Under the pieces are notes generated by a model. That model saw only the letters and a program-made list of their open reading frames with translations, had not been told where the DNA came from and ran no database searches. 64,000 bases of DNA from Poriferisodalis sp965262965 (lineage in GTDB: Bacteria; Actinomycetota; Acidimicrobiia; Acidimicrobiales; Poriferisodalaceae). The stretch spans positions 992,001 through 1,056,000 of the forward strand of contig NZ_OZ253573.1 of assembly GCF_965262965.1 (NCBI RefSeq), written 5' to 3'. Below are positions 52,043 through 61,525 of the stretch, one piece after another. The position numbers and the translations under genes are program-made. Positions within the stretch are counted from its first letter, which is position 1. Every line of letters begins with the position of its first letter.

Positions 52043-54904
52043 TCAGCGCAGCAGCGGGGCGAGGTATCGGCCGGTATGGGACTCGGGAGTCGCAACGATC
52101 TCCTCCGGCGTCCCAGCCGCCACGATGGTCCCTCCGCCGGTGCCGCCTTCGGGGCCCATGTCGATGATCCAGTCGGCGGTCTTGATGACGTCGAGATTGT
52201 GCTCGATGACGATCACCGTGTTACCGCCATCCACCAGACGATCGAGGACGCCGAGGAGCCGACGTATGTCCTCGAAGTGGAGCCCCGTGGTGGGCTCGTC
52301 GAGGATGTAGATGGTATGCCCGGTGGAGCGCTTCGACAGCTCGCTCGCCAGCTTGACTCGCTGCGCCTCGCCGCCGGACAGCGTCGTCGCAGGCTGACCC
52401 AACCGGATGTAGCCCAACCCGACATCAGTGAGCGTCCTCATGTGACGGCTGATCGCCGGCTGTGCCGCGAAGAACTCTTGTGCTTCCTCGCAGGGCATGT
52501 GCAGCACGTCCGCGATGGTCATGCCCTTGAAGCGAACCTCAAGCGTCTCCCGGTTGTATCGGGCCCCTTTGCACACGTCGCAGGGCACGTAAACATCGGG
52601 GAGAAAGTGCATCTCGATCTTGATATTCCCGTCACCGGAACAGGCCTCGCACCGGCCACCCTTGACATTGAAGCTGAAACGGCCCGGCAGGTAGCCGCGC
52701 ACCTTGGATTCGTTCGTGGCGGCGTACAGCTTGCGGATGTGATCGAACACGCCGGTGTACGTGGCCGGATTCGACCGCGGCGTCCGCCCGATCGGCGACT
52801 GGTCGATGTCGATGACCTTGTCCAGCGCCTCGGAGCCCTCGATAGCGGTGTGCAAGCCCGGCACTTGTTTGGAGGAGTAGATGCGCTGCATCAGCGCCTT
52901 GTACATGATGTCGTTCACCAGCGTGCTCTTGCCGGAGCCTGACACTCCCGTGACGCAGACGAAACAGCCGAGCGGGAATTCGACGTCAATCTTGCGCAGA
53001 TTGTGCTCGCGAGCACCACGCACCGTCAGCCGATCCTGTCCGGGAAGACGTCGCTGCGACGGCAGCGGGATCTCGCGCTGTCCGCTGAGGTACTCCCCCG
53101 TCACCGAGCCCGGTGCGCCCGGGAGGCCGTCCACCGGTCCGCTGTAGACAATCTCCCCGCCATGTTCGCCTGCACCCGGGCCGATGTCCACGACCCAGTC
53201 CGCCACCGAGATCGTCTCGAGGTCGTGCTCGACAATGAGGACGGTGTTGCCCAGGTCGCGCAAGTGGAGCAAGGTGTCGATCAGCCGGCGGTTGTCACGC
53301 TGGTGCAATCCGATGGAGGGCTCGTCCAGCACGTACAGCACGCCCTCGAGGCCGCTGCCGATCTGGCTGGCGAGCCGGATCCGCTGCGCTTCGCCGCCCG
53401 CCAAGGTCGCGGCTGAACGATTCAGTGTGAGGTAGTCCAGACCCACATCGAGCAGAAAGTTCAGCCGAGCGTCGATCTCTTTGACGATCGGAGCGGCGAT
53501 GATGCGCTGCCGTTCGGTGAGTTCGAGACCGTCGATGATCTTGGCTGCCTCGCCGATCGAAGCAGAGCACAGCTCGGAAATGTTCCGACCAGCGACGCGA
53601 ACCGCAAGCGACACATCGTTGAGGCGCGCTCCACGGCAGGTGCCGCAGGGGACCTCGCGCATGTAGCCCTCGATGCGATTTCGCGACCAGTCGCTCTCGG
53701 TATCGGCGTGGCGCCGACGCAGAAAGGGAATGACGCCTTCGTAACGAGTGGTGTAGCTGCGCGATCGCCCGTAGCGGTTTCGGTATCGCACGGTGATCTG
53801 CTTGCCGGCCGGAGCGCCGCCCAGGAGCAATCCACGCTGGCCCTCGTCGAGTTGCGACCATGGGACGTCAAGTGGGATGTCGTGCTCTTCGCCGACAGCT
53901 TCGAGCAGGCGAATGAACCACTTTCCGGTGGCTCCGGCCCATGGCGCAAGTGCCCCACCCGCGACCGACAGCTCGGAGTTGGGCACGACCAGCTCGGGAT
54001 CGACTTCGAATCGGGTGCCGAGCCCATCGCAGGTGTCGCACGCGCCGTACGGGGAGTTGAACGAGAAATTGCGAGGTGCCAATTCCTCGAAGGAGCGTCC
54101 CGTCGTCGGGGAATACAGGTGCTGACTGAACGTCAGCATCTCCGAGGGATCCTCGGTTTCGCTGCGGGAAACGGGCCCCGGCACGAGATGTACCCACACG
54201 TGCCCGTCGGCGAGCCCGAGCGCGGCTTCGACCGACTCGGTCAATCGCTGCTCGATGTCGGAGCGCATGACCAAGCGATCAACGATGACCTCGATGTCGT
54301 GGTTGACATACCGGTCGAGACGTTCGATCTCGGAGACATCGCCGAGGTCGAGCACCTCGCCGTCGACCCGGACGCGTGCGTAGCCCTGCCGAGCAAAATC
54401 GCCGAGCTGCGTGTGATAGTCGCCCTTGCGGCCCCGCACAACCGGCGAAAGCACCTCGAAACGAGTGCGGAGTGGCAGCTGCACGATCCGATCGACGATC
54501 TGCTGAGCCGTCTGGCGTTGCACGATCTCGCCAGTCTGTGGATCGTGCTGAATGCCGACGCGGGCGTACAGCAATCGCAAATAGTCGTACACCTCGGTGA
54601 TCGTGCCGACGGTGGAGCGCGGGTTGCGGCTGGCGCTCTTCTGGTCGATGGAGATCGCCGGCGACAGGCCCTCGAGGAAGTCCACGTCGGGCTTGTCCAT
54701 CTGGCCGAGAAACTGCCGGGCGTAGGCCGACAAGGACTCGACGTACCGGCGCTGCCCTTCGGCATAGATGGTGTCGAAGGCCAGCGAGGACTTCCCGCTG
54801 CCGGACAGCCCCGTGAACACGATCATGCGATCTCGCGGCAGCTCGACATCCACGTTGCGCAGATTGTGCTCCCGCGCCCCGCGGACGATCAGCCGTTCAC
54901 CCAT
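52043..54904 (-). CDS. uvrA: Excinuclease ABC subunit A
   Basis: A 953-residue damage-recognition ATPase of nucleotide excision repair. There are two ABC modules: Walker A GLSGSGKSSLAFDTIYAEG and GVSGSGKSTLVND; signatures TLAGGEAQRIRLASQIGSGL and TLSGGEAQRVKLASEL; Walker B YVLDEPSIGLH and YILDEPTTGLH. Zinc sites are CDTCDGLG... with CGTCRG, and CEACSGDG with CDVCKG. Length fits (about 950). It is divergent from mscR across 242 bp that show no convincing LexA box. Confidence 0.98.
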   Translation of the reverse strand: MGERLIVRGAREHNLRNVDVELPRDRMIVFTGLSGSGKSSLAFDTIYAEGQRRYVESLSAYARQFLGQMDKPDVDFLEGLSPAISIDQKSASRNPRSTVGTITEVYDYLRLLYARVGIQHDPQTGEIVQRQTAQQIVDRIVQLPLRTRFEVLSPVVRGRKGDYHTQLGDFARQGYARVRVDGEVLDLGDVSEIERLDRYVNHDIEVIVDRLVMRSDIEQRLTESVEAALGLADGHVWVHLVPGPVSRSETEDPSEMLTFSQHLYSPTTGRSFEELAPRNFSFNSPYGACDTCDGLGTRFEVDPELVVPNSELSVAGGALAPWAGATGKWFIRLLEAVGEEHDIPLDVPWSQLDEGQRGLLLGGAPAGKQITVRYRNRYGRSRSYTTRYEGVIPFLRRRHADTESDWSRNRIEGYMREVPCGTCRGARLNDVSLAVRVAGRNISELCSASIGEAAKIIDGLELTERQRIIAAPIVKEIDARLNFLLDVGLDYLTLNRSAATLAGGEAQRIRLASQIGSGLEGVLYVLDEPSIGLHQRDNRRLIDTLLHLRDLGNTVLIVEHDLETISVADWVVDIGPGAGEHGGEIVYSGPVDGLPGAPGSVTGEYLSGQREIPLPSQRRLPGQDRLTVRGAREHNLRKIDVEFPLGCFVCVTGVSGSGKSTLVNDIMYKALMQRIYSSKQVPGLHTAIEGSEALDKVIDIDQSPIGRTPRSNPATYTGVFDHIRKLYAATNESKVRGYLPGRFSFNVKGGRCEACSGDGNIKIEMHFLPDVYVPCDVCKGARYNRETLEVRFKGMTIADVLHMPCEEAQEFFAAQPAISRHMRTLTDVGLGYIRLGQPATTLSGGEAQRVKLASELSKRSTGHTIYILDEPTTGLHFEDIRRLLGVLDRLVDGGNTVIVIEHNLDVIKTADWIIDMGPEGGTGGGTIVAAGTPEEIVATPESHTGRYLAPLLR

Positions 54905-55146
54905 TCGGTCCCCGAGTCATTCTGGGCGATCCTATCTGTGGCCCCAGACACAAACACAAGTTCGCAAACGGGCTTCACAGCACGTTGCCCAGAGCGAGGA
55001 TCGGCACAACTAGGGTCGCGCCGGGGCGCGCGCAAACCGTGCCGGAACCACGTGCTGCTCGGTCCCATGGAGGATCGTCAGACCGCAGAATCAGTACAGG
55101 TCCCCGATACCCATGATCGGGGACCGACACCAACGGGGGGGCGGTT

Positions 55147-56238
55147 ATGCCATACGAAGTACGAGGCGTCGTGGCACGCGCGCAGGGCGAGCCGGTGACA
55201 GTCGAGACGATCACGGTCCCCGATCCCGGGCCTGGGGAAGTCATCGTCGACATCGCGGCGTGCGGGGTCTGCCACACCGATCTGCACTACCGCGAAGGCG
55301 CCATCAACGACGAGTTCCCGTTCCTGCTGGGCCACGAAGCGGCGGGCATCGTGGCCGAGATCGGGGACGGCGTGACCAATGTGGCCGTCGGCGACTTCGT
55401 GGTCCTGAATTGGCGCGCCGTCTGCGGCAACTGCCGTTCGTGCGAACGGGGACGTCCCTGGTATTGCTTCGCCACGCACAACGCAGCCCAGAAGATGACG
55501 CTCGACGGTGTCGAACTGTCCCCGGCGCTCGGCATCGGTGCGTTCGCAGACAAGACACTGGTGGCTGCGGGACAGGCCACCAAGGTCGACCCTGCCGCGC
55601 CGCCTGAGGTCGCCGGTCTCATCGGTTGCGGCGTCATGGCGGGTCTCGGCGCAGCCATGAACACCGGCGGCGTGGGCCGCGGCGACAGCGTGGCCGTGTT
55701 CGGCTGCGGTGGCGTGGGCGATGCCGCTATCTGCGGTGCCCGGCTCGCCGGGGCGCACACCATCATCGGCATCGACCTCGACGACCGCAAGCTCGAGTGG
55801 GCGTCCGAGTTCGGCGCAACCCACACGATCAACTCCTCGGGCCTGCGCAATGACGAGGTGATCGAAGCGATCCGCGAGCTCACAGGCGGCAACGGTGTCG
55901 ACGTGGCCATTGAGGCTGTCGGATTGCCGCAGACCTACGAGCAGGCGTTCTACGCCCGGGACCTCGCCGGGACCGTTGTGCTGGTCGGCGTGCCGAATCC
56001 CACCATGAAGATCGAACTGCCCATGATCGAGGTCTTCGGCCGAGGGGGCCAGCTAAAGAGTTCGTGGTATGGCGACTGCCTGCCGAGCCGGGACTTCCCG
56101 ATGCTCATCGACCTGCACTTGCAGGACCGTCTGCCACTCGACAAGTTCGTCAGTGAGACCATCGGCATCGACGGCGTCGAGGAGGCTTTCGAGAAGATGG
56201 AACGCGGCGAAGTGCTGCGCTCAGTCGTCGTTCTCTAG
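55147..56238 (+). CDS. mscR: S-(hydroxymethyl)mycothiol dehydrogenase (formaldehyde/nitrosothiol)
   Basis: A 363-residue zinc alcohol dehydrogenase, very close throughout to mycobacterial MscR: AACGVCHTDLHYREGAINDE (catalytic Zn), LGHEAAGIV, ILNWRAVCGNCRSCERGRPWYC-type structural Zn segment (VLNWRAVCGNC then RSCERGRPWYC), ALGIGAFADKTLV, VFGCGGVGDAA (NAD), and SSWYGDCLPSRDFPMLIDL. It oxidises S-hydroxymethylmycothiol (formaldehyde adduct) and reduces S-nitrosomycothiol. It marks the organism as a mycothiol producer. A 15-bp tandem repeat begins at its last codons. Confidence 0.95.
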   Translation: MPYEVRGVVARAQGEPVTVETITVPDPGPGEVIVDIAACGVCHTDLHYREGAINDEFPFLLGHEAAGIVAEIGDGVTNVAVGDFVVLNWRAVCGNCRSCERGRPWYCFATHNAAQKMTLDGVELSPALGIGAFADKTLVAAGQATKVDPAAPPEVAGLIGCGVMAGLGAAMNTGGVGRGDSVAVFGCGGVGDAAICGARLAGAHTIIGIDLDDRKLEWASEFGATHTINSSGLRNDEVIEAIRELTGGNGVDVAIEAVGLPQTYEQAFYARDLAGTVVLVGVPNPTMKIELPMIEVFGRGGQLKSSWYGDCLPSRDFPMLIDLHLQDRLPLDKFVSETIGIDGVEEAFEKMERGEVLRSVVVL

Positions 56239-56288
56239 GCGTTCGTTCTCTGGGCCTTCGTTCTCTGGGCCTTCGTTCTCTGGGCCTT
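56229..56288. repeat. 15-bp tandem repeat between mscR and uvrB ends
   Basis: Four units of CGTTCTCTGGGCCTT lie at 56229-56243 (diverged: CTAGGCG), 56244-56258, 56259-56273 and 56274-56288. The mscR stop TAG is in the first unit. The repeat fills the gap before the uvrB stop at 56295. Confidence 0.9.
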
Positions 56289-56294
56289 CGGCCT

Positions 56295-58379
56295 CTAGCC
56301 GCTCGCGTCGCGCAGGTCTCGGCGCAGTTCCCGCAGTTCGTCGCGTAGACGTGCGGCGTATTCGAATCGCAGGTCCGCTGCGGCCTCCGCCATCTCCTCT
56401 TCCAGCGACGCAATGAGCCGCGTGAGGTCGTCTGCTGGGAGATCCCCGTACGCGGCGCGCAACCGCTCGGAGGTGACGCGCCCTCCCACAAGGTTCTCGG
56501 GCACCGGAGCGCCCTCAGCCGGTCCGCGCAGCACTTCAAGGATGTCCGTGACGGCCTTGCGAATGGTCTGCGGATCGATGCCGTGCTCGGCGTTGTATGC
56601 TTGTTGCAGACCGCGCCGTCGATTGGTCTCTGACACCGCCCGCCGCATCGAATTGGTCACCGCGTCGGCGTACATGACCACTTGGCCGTCCACGTTGCGC
56701 GCTGCTCGCCCGATGGTCTGAATGAGTGACGTCTCGCTGCGCAGAAAGCCCTCCTTGTCCGCGTCGAGAATCGCCACGAGGCTGACCTCGGGCAGGTCCA
56801 AGCCCTCGCGCAGCAGGTTGATTCCCACGAGCACATCGAAGTGTCCCAACCGCAGGTCTCGAAGGATCTCGATGCGCTCGATGGTGTCGATTTCAGAATG
56901 GAGGTAGCGCACTCGGACACCCAGCTCGAGCAGGTAGTCCGTGAGGTCCTCGGACATCTTCTTGGTCAGCGTGGTGACCAGGACACGCTGCCCACGCTCA
57001 GTCACGCGCTCGATCTCCGCCATCAGATCGTCGATTTGACCCTTCGTCGGGCGGATCACAATCTCGGGATCGACAAGCCCGGTCGGGCGAACGATCTGCT
57101 CGACGACTTGCTGGCTCGTGCGCAACTCGTAGTCGCCCGGTGTCGCTGACAGGAAGACGACCTGGTTGAGCCGCTCCATGACTTCCTCGAAGCGCAGGGG
57201 GCGATTGTCCCGCGCTGACGGCAGGCGAAATCCGTGCGCGACGAGCGTGTCCTTGCGCGCCCGATCCCCCGCAAATTGACCGTGTAGCTGCGGCATCGCC
57301 ACGTGGCTCTCGTCGATGACCAGCAAGTAGTCGTCGGGAAAGAAGTCGAGCAGGGTGTAGGGCGGCTCTTCGTACGTGCGGCCGTCGAGGTGCATGGAGT
57401 AGTTCTCGACGCCGTTGCAATAGCCGAGCTCGGCGAGCATTTCGAGGTCGTACTCAGTGCGCATCCGAAGCCGCTGCGCCTCGAGCAGCTGGTTGTTCTT
57501 CTCGAAGAACCCCAGCTGTTCCGCCAGCTCCGCCTCGATGCCGCCGACCGCCCGCTGCAGCTTGTCGGCGCCCGTCACATAGTGCGAGGCCGGGAACACC
57601 GTGATTTCGGAGAGCTCGCCGAGCCGCTCACCCGTGACCGGATCGATCCGGCTGACGCGGTCGATTTCGTCGCCGAAGAGCTCGACTCGCACCAGGGATG
57701 CCTCGTATGCCGGGTGGATCTCGAGCGTGTCGCCGCGAACGCGAAACTTGCCGCGCACAAGGTTCATGTCATTGCGCTCATACTGCATATCGACGAGACG
57801 CCGCAGGATCGTGCGCTGGTCGACGATCTCGCCCACCCGCAGGTAGAGCATCTGGCGGAGGTACTCCTCGGGCGCGCCCAACCCATAGATCGCAGACACT
57901 GATGCCACCACGATGACATCACGTCGAGTCAGCAACGCCGCCGTCGCAGAGTGCCGCAGGCGATCAATCTCGTCGTTGACGGAGGAGTCCTTCTCGATAT
58001 AGGTGTCCGAGGCGGGCATGTACGCCTCGGGCTGGTAGTAGTCGTAGTAGGAGACGAAGTACTCCACGCGGTTGTCGGGAAAAAACTCCCGGAACTCGTT
58101 CGCGAGCTGCGCCGCCAGGGACTTGTTCGGCGCGAGCACCAGCGTCGGCCGCTGCGCGCGTTCGATCGTCCACGCGATCGTCGCGCTCTTGCCCGAACCG
58201 GTGATGCCCAGCAAAGTCTGGAATCGGTCGCCCCGATCAATTCCTTCGAACAGCTCAGCTATTGCCCGAGGTTGATCGCCGGCCGGGTCGAAGCCGGCGA
58301 CCACTCGGAATGGATGTGCAGCCGTCGGACTCGGCAGCCAGGGCCGGGATCGCCGCGTCGCAGTAGAGGCTGCCGACAT
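56295..58379 (-). CDS. uvrB: Excinuclease ABC subunit B
   Basis: A 694-residue helicase-like DNA-repair protein that loads with UvrA and recruits UvrC. Helicase motifs are LGITGSGKSATIAW (I), the beta-hairpin SYYDYYQPEAYMPASDTYIEK, LLVIDESHVAMPQLHGQF (II), VVFLSATPGDYEL (III), and FDVLVGINLLREGLDLPEVS, then QTIGRAARNVDGQVVMYAD (V, VI). The C-terminal UVR motif is LIASLEEEMAEAAADLRFEY. I chose ATG 58379 because the longer frame to 58523 adds 48 residues unlike UvrB. Confidence 0.98.
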   Translation of the reverse strand: MSAASTATRRSRPWLPSPTAAHPFRVVAGFDPAGDQPRAIAELFEGIDRGDRFQTLLGITGSGKSATIAWTIERAQRPTLVLAPNKSLAAQLANEFREFFPDNRVEYFVSYYDYYQPEAYMPASDTYIEKDSSVNDEIDRLRHSATAALLTRRDVIVVASVSAIYGLGAPEEYLRQMLYLRVGEIVDQRTILRRLVDMQYERNDMNLVRGKFRVRGDTLEIHPAYEASLVRVELFGDEIDRVSRIDPVTGERLGELSEITVFPASHYVTGADKLQRAVGGIEAELAEQLGFFEKNNQLLEAQRLRMRTEYDLEMLAELGYCNGVENYSMHLDGRTYEEPPYTLLDFFPDDYLLVIDESHVAMPQLHGQFAGDRARKDTLVAHGFRLPSARDNRPLRFEEVMERLNQVVFLSATPGDYELRTSQQVVEQIVRPTGLVDPEIVIRPTKGQIDDLMAEIERVTERGQRVLVTTLTKKMSEDLTDYLLELGVRVRYLHSEIDTIERIEILRDLRLGHFDVLVGINLLREGLDLPEVSLVAILDADKEGFLRSETSLIQTIGRAARNVDGQVVMYADAVTNSMRRAVSETNRRRGLQQAYNAEHGIDPQTIRKAVTDILEVLRGPAEGAPVPENLVGGRVTSERLRAAYGDLPADDLTRLIASLEEEMAEAAADLRFEYAARLRDELRELRRDLRDASG

Positions 58380-58707
58380 GCGTCTGAGGCTATGCCGAAG
58401 GGCGAGCTCGATCGCCGCGTCAAACGGCCAGACGGCGCTCGGGGTCACAGGGCCCGCTGCGGTGTTCTGAAGTTTCGAACGGTGAGCACACGCTCCAACC
58501 GCGTGCGCGTTGTGCCGCGACATCGGATCATGTCCACCTGCGCCCGGCCGGTGTGGTTATCCTGCCGCGCTGACGCCCGACGGCGACCAACTGCTCCTGC
58601 CGATCGCATTGACCGCACCTTCCGAGCGCTCGCGCTCGAACCGAGCCAGAGCCCACGACCAACCAACCCCTGAGGACATTGAGCCAACCACCAGGCCCCG
58701 ACCGCCC
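58380..58707. other. Spacer between divergent uvrB and the acidic protein
   Basis: These 328 bases lie between the chosen starts of uvrB (minus) and the acidic protein (plus) and must hold both promoters. Open frames cross it on both strands but none shows a recognisable protein. I find no clear -10/-35 pair, palindromic SOS box or RNA gene. If either gene uses an earlier start the space shrinks. Confidence 0.5.
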
Positions 58708-59229
58708 ATGAGCCGCGACAACCCAGACGCCGAAGCGCCCGTCGACACGTTCGACGAAGACACGCTTGCCGAAGAGATGCTTGACGACAGCGACCTCGAA
58801 CCGCCCCAAGAGGAGCTCGAGGCCGAAGAGCTTGGCGTCGGCGGACCCGAAGATCCCGATACCGACGACGCAGTAGTCAGCGATATCTCGGTCGACGATT
58901 CCGATGACGCCAAAGACGATGTGCCCGCGCGTCGTGAAGTTCCCGCTGGCGTTCGGCCTTCCGACGACGAGGACGACGACGAAGACGATGACGAGGAACT
59001 CGAAGCCGACCTCGGAGAGATCCTCAAGGAACGGCTCGCCTCCTCCGACGACGACGAAGACGACGACGAAGACGACGACATCGGCATCGTGTCCGGCTCC
59101 CGCTCGACGTCCAAGCAGGAGGACGAGATCCTCTGCGAAGGTTGCTTCTTGCTGGTCAAGCCGTCGCAGTTCGACACGCGTTCGCCCGAGCCGACCTGCC
59201 CGCACTGCGGGACGCCCATCGCCGTCTGA
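58708..59229 (+). CDS. Very acidic zinc-ribbon protein (DUF4193-like)
   Basis: A 173-residue protein. Residues 1-130 are extremely rich in Asp and Glu, with runs such as DDEDDDEDDDEELEADLGEI and DDDEDDDEDDD. The C-terminal 40 residues form a zinc ribbon: EILCEGCFLLVKPSQF then CPHCGTPIAV (C-x2-C twice). Actinobacterial DUF4193 proteins have a similar plan (acidic body, then C-x2-CFLV...C-x2-C). ATG 58708 is the first start near the family-like part; a GTG 66 codons earlier is possible. The function is unknown; nucleic-acid mimicry or RNA-polymerase contact would be guesses. Confidence 0.7.
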   Translation: MSRDNPDAEAPVDTFDEDTLAEEMLDDSDLEPPQEELEAEELGVGGPEDPDTDDAVVSDISVDDSDDAKDDVPARREVPAGVRPSDDEDDDEDDDEELEADLGEILKERLASSDDDEDDDEDDDIGIVSGSRSTSKQEDEILCEGCFLLVKPSQFDTRSPEPTCPHCGTPIAV

Positions 59230-59261
59230 GCGCTGCTGCGCAGGGCCGATGAGCCGCTCGG

Positions 59262-59900
59262 TCAGCCGTGAGTCGTTGGTTCGCTGTGCGGCAGCGCGCC
59301 AGCCCATTCGAACGCGGCGCCGACTGCCGCTTCGAGCTCAGCGAGGCCGCCTGAATTGTCGATGACCCAGTCAGCGAGTGCACGCCGCTCGGAGCCGGAC
59401 AACTGCGCAGCGATCCGTGCCCGTGCGTCTGTTGCGACGAACCCGCGCGACGTCACGAGGCGCTCGACTGCCAGTTCGGTCGGCGTGTCGACGACGATGA
59501 TGCCGCTCGTCGGATAGCGAGCCGGTCGCCCTTTCGCCAGGCCCTCGGCCAGCAGCGGTATATCAAGGACAACGAGCCGGTCTGTGCCTGCCAGCTCGTC
59601 GAGCCGTCTCCGGATCTCACGCCCGACCGGCGGATGGGTGATCGCGTTCAGGTCCGCGAGCGCTTCGGCATCGTTGAACACGATCGACGCGACCGCGGCA
59701 CGGTCCAAGGTGCCGTCGGCAGCCACAATGTGGTCACCGAAGCGAGCCACCATCTCCGCAAAGACTTTGCCGGCGGGATCCTGCAGTTCTCGCACGATGA
59801 CATCCGCGTCGATGAGCGCAGCTCCACGTTGCACGAACCCCGTCGCGACGGTGCTCTTGCCGCTGCCGATGCCGCCGGTGAGACCGACCGCAATCATCAA
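59262..59900 (-). CDS. coaE: Dephospho-CoA kinase
   Basis: A 212-residue P-loop kinase catalysing the last step of coenzyme A synthesis. Walker A is GLTGGIGSGKSTVA, ALIDADVIVRELQDPAGKV holds the catalytic Asp, and LADLNAITHPPVGREIRRRL and VVLDIPLLAEG are family segments. DNSGGLAELEAAVGAA near the end is the typical DN-G box. It lies between the acidic protein (converging) and rpsA, whose stop is 26 bp upstream. Confidence 0.95.
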   Translation of the reverse strand: MMIAVGLTGGIGSGKSTVATGFVQRGAALIDADVIVRELQDPAGKVFAEMVARFGDHIVAADGTLDRAAVASIVFNDAEALADLNAITHPPVGREIRRRLDELAGTDRLVVLDIPLLAEGLAKGRPARYPTSGIIVVDTPTELAVERLVTSRGFVATDARARIAAQLSGSERRALADWVIDNSGGLAELEAAVGAAFEWAGALPHSEPTTHG

Positions 59901-59926
59901 GCAGAGTTCAGCGAAACGCGGACGGG

Positions 59927-61441
59927 CTAGTCGTCGTCTTCGGCGGCGTCCGGCGCGGGTGCATCATCGGGACCCGGGTTCTCATAGTGAGCCAACGCTT
60001 GGCGGTACGCCTCCTCTCCGTGCTCCTCGTAGTACTCGCGCCAGGCACGCTCGGCCTCGGACTCCTCGCCTTCGGCCGGTGTCTCATAGCTGAACTCGCC
60101 GATGAAGTTGCCCTCTTCGTCGTACGCATGATCGCCGAACGCCTCGCGGTACTCCTCGGCGACGACGCCGCCCTCGGCTGCCTGCTTGATGGACAGGCTG
60201 ATGCGGCGACGCTGGAGGTCGAGATCGATGATCTTCACCCACAATTCCTCGCCGGGGGTGACGACCTGCTCGGGCAGCTCAACGTGGTGCGCAGACATCT
60301 CCGAGATGTGCACCAAGCCTTCGATGCCGTCCCCAACCTGCACGAAAGCGCCGAACGGCACGAGCTTCGTGACCCGTCCGTACACCAGCTCTTCCACACG
60401 GTGACTGGTAGCGAACGCCTCCCATGGATCCTGCTGCGTGGCCTTGAGCGACAGCGAGATGCGCTCACGGTCACGGTCAATCTCGAGGACCTCCACCTGG
60501 ACCTCGTCGCCGATGGTGACCACGGAGCTGGGGTGATCGACATGCTTCCAAGAGAGTTCGGAAACGTGGATGAGTCCGTCCATGCCGCCCAAGTCGACGA
60601 ATGCGCCGAAACTCACGACCGACGAAACCCGGCCCGTTCGACGCTCGCCACGCGTGAGATCACGCAAGAATCCCTCGCGCTCTTCCTTGAGACTCTCCTC
60701 GAGCCAGGCACGCCGGCTGAGCACGACATTGTTTCGGTTCTTGTCGAGTTCGATGATCTTCGCTTCGAGCTCGCGCCCGACGTACGGAGCGAGGTCCCGC
60801 ACCCGCCGGAGTTCGACCAGCGAAGCCGGCAAGAACCCGCGCAGACCGATGTCGACAATCAGCCCGCCCTTCACGACTTCGATCACCGGGCCTTTGACAA
60901 CGCCGTCGGACTCGCGAATCTCTTCGATGCGGCCCCACGCCCGTTCGTACTGCGCCCGCTTCTTCGACAGGACCAGTCGGCCGTCAGGGTCTTCCTTCTG
61001 CAGAACGAGCGCTTCGATCTGATCGCCGATCTGGACGACCTCGGACGGATCGACGTCGTGCCGGATGGACAGCTCTCGAGCCGGGATGACGCCCTCGGAT
61101 TTGAATCCGATGTCCAGCAGCACCTCGTCGCGGTCGACCCGCACAATCGTGCCGGCCACGATGTCGCCGTCGTCGAACTCGACGATCGTCCCTGCGATGG
61201 CCTCTTCAAACGAGACATCACCCAAGTCGTCGACCGCCACGATGCGCGGCACGTAGTCGCCGGCGTCCGTGAACATTCCGAAGCCGGTGTCGGACGCAGC
61301 GTTGCCGTCCGCTGCACCGTTGCTGTCAGACGCACCGTTGCTGTCAGACGCTTCCGGCGGAGGCCCTTCCGATGCTGGCTCTGGAGGTGCTGCGGGTTCT
61401 GGATCCAGGGTTTCGGTGGCGGGGGCAGTTGCGTCGGTCAC
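59927..61441 (-). CDS. rpsA: 30S ribosomal protein S1
   Basis: A 504-residue protein with four S1 (OB-fold) repeats at about residues 80-150, 165-235, 250-320 and 335-405; repeats three and four show the canonical GRVSSVVSFGAFVDLGGMDG, then LIHVSELSW and KLVPFGAFVQVGDGIEGLVH. The acidic N-terminus has a DSNGA repeat from an 18-bp duplication, and the C-terminal tail is acidic and Pro/Ala-rich. Actinobacterial S1 normally has four repeats. It helps mRNA docking on the ribosome. It stands between coaE and polA on the same strand. Confidence 0.97.
   Translation of the reverse strand: MTDATAPATETLDPEPAAPPEPASEGPPPEASDSNGASDSNGAADGNAASDTGFGMFTDAGDYVPRIVAVDDLGDVSFEEAIAGTIVEFDDGDIVAGTIVRVDRDEVLLDIGFKSEGVIPARELSIRHDVDPSEVVQIGDQIEALVLQKEDPDGRLVLSKKRAQYERAWGRIEEIRESDGVVKGPVIEVVKGGLIVDIGLRGFLPASLVELRRVRDLAPYVGRELEAKIIELDKNRNNVVLSRRAWLEESLKEEREGFLRDLTRGERRTGRVSSVVSFGAFVDLGGMDGLIHVSELSWKHVDHPSSVVTIGDEVQVEVLEIDRDRERISLSLKATQQDPWEAFATSHRVEELVYGRVTKLVPFGAFVQVGDGIEGLVHISEMSAHHVELPEQVVTPGEELWVKIIDLDLQRRRISLSIKQAAEGGVVAEEYREAFGDHAYDEEGNFIGEFSYETPAEGEESEAERAWREYYEEHGEEAYRQALAHYENPGPDDAPAPDAAEDDD
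61314..61349. repeat. 18-bp tandem duplication in the rpsA leader region
   Basis: GCACCGTTGCTGTCAGAC occurs at 61314-61331 and 61332-61349. It is in frame and doubles six residues (SDSNGA) in the disordered N-terminus of S1, and so is harmless. Confidence 0.9.
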
Positions 61442-61525
61442 GGTGTCAGGGGATGCTCACGTAGGCGATACGAGCACAGGCGGCAGAGCACGCCGCTCAA
61501 AGCGCAGCGCAAGGCTACCGGGGGC

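Noticed and set aside
54905..55146. SOS (LexA) box upstream of uvrA
   Set aside because: Only GTTTGCGAAC-like half matches in the wrong arrangement were found; no GAAC-N4-GTTC palindrome.
53708..55198. 496-codon plus-strand frame opposite uvrA
   Set aside because: Shadow of uvrA running into the mscR start; no domain seen.
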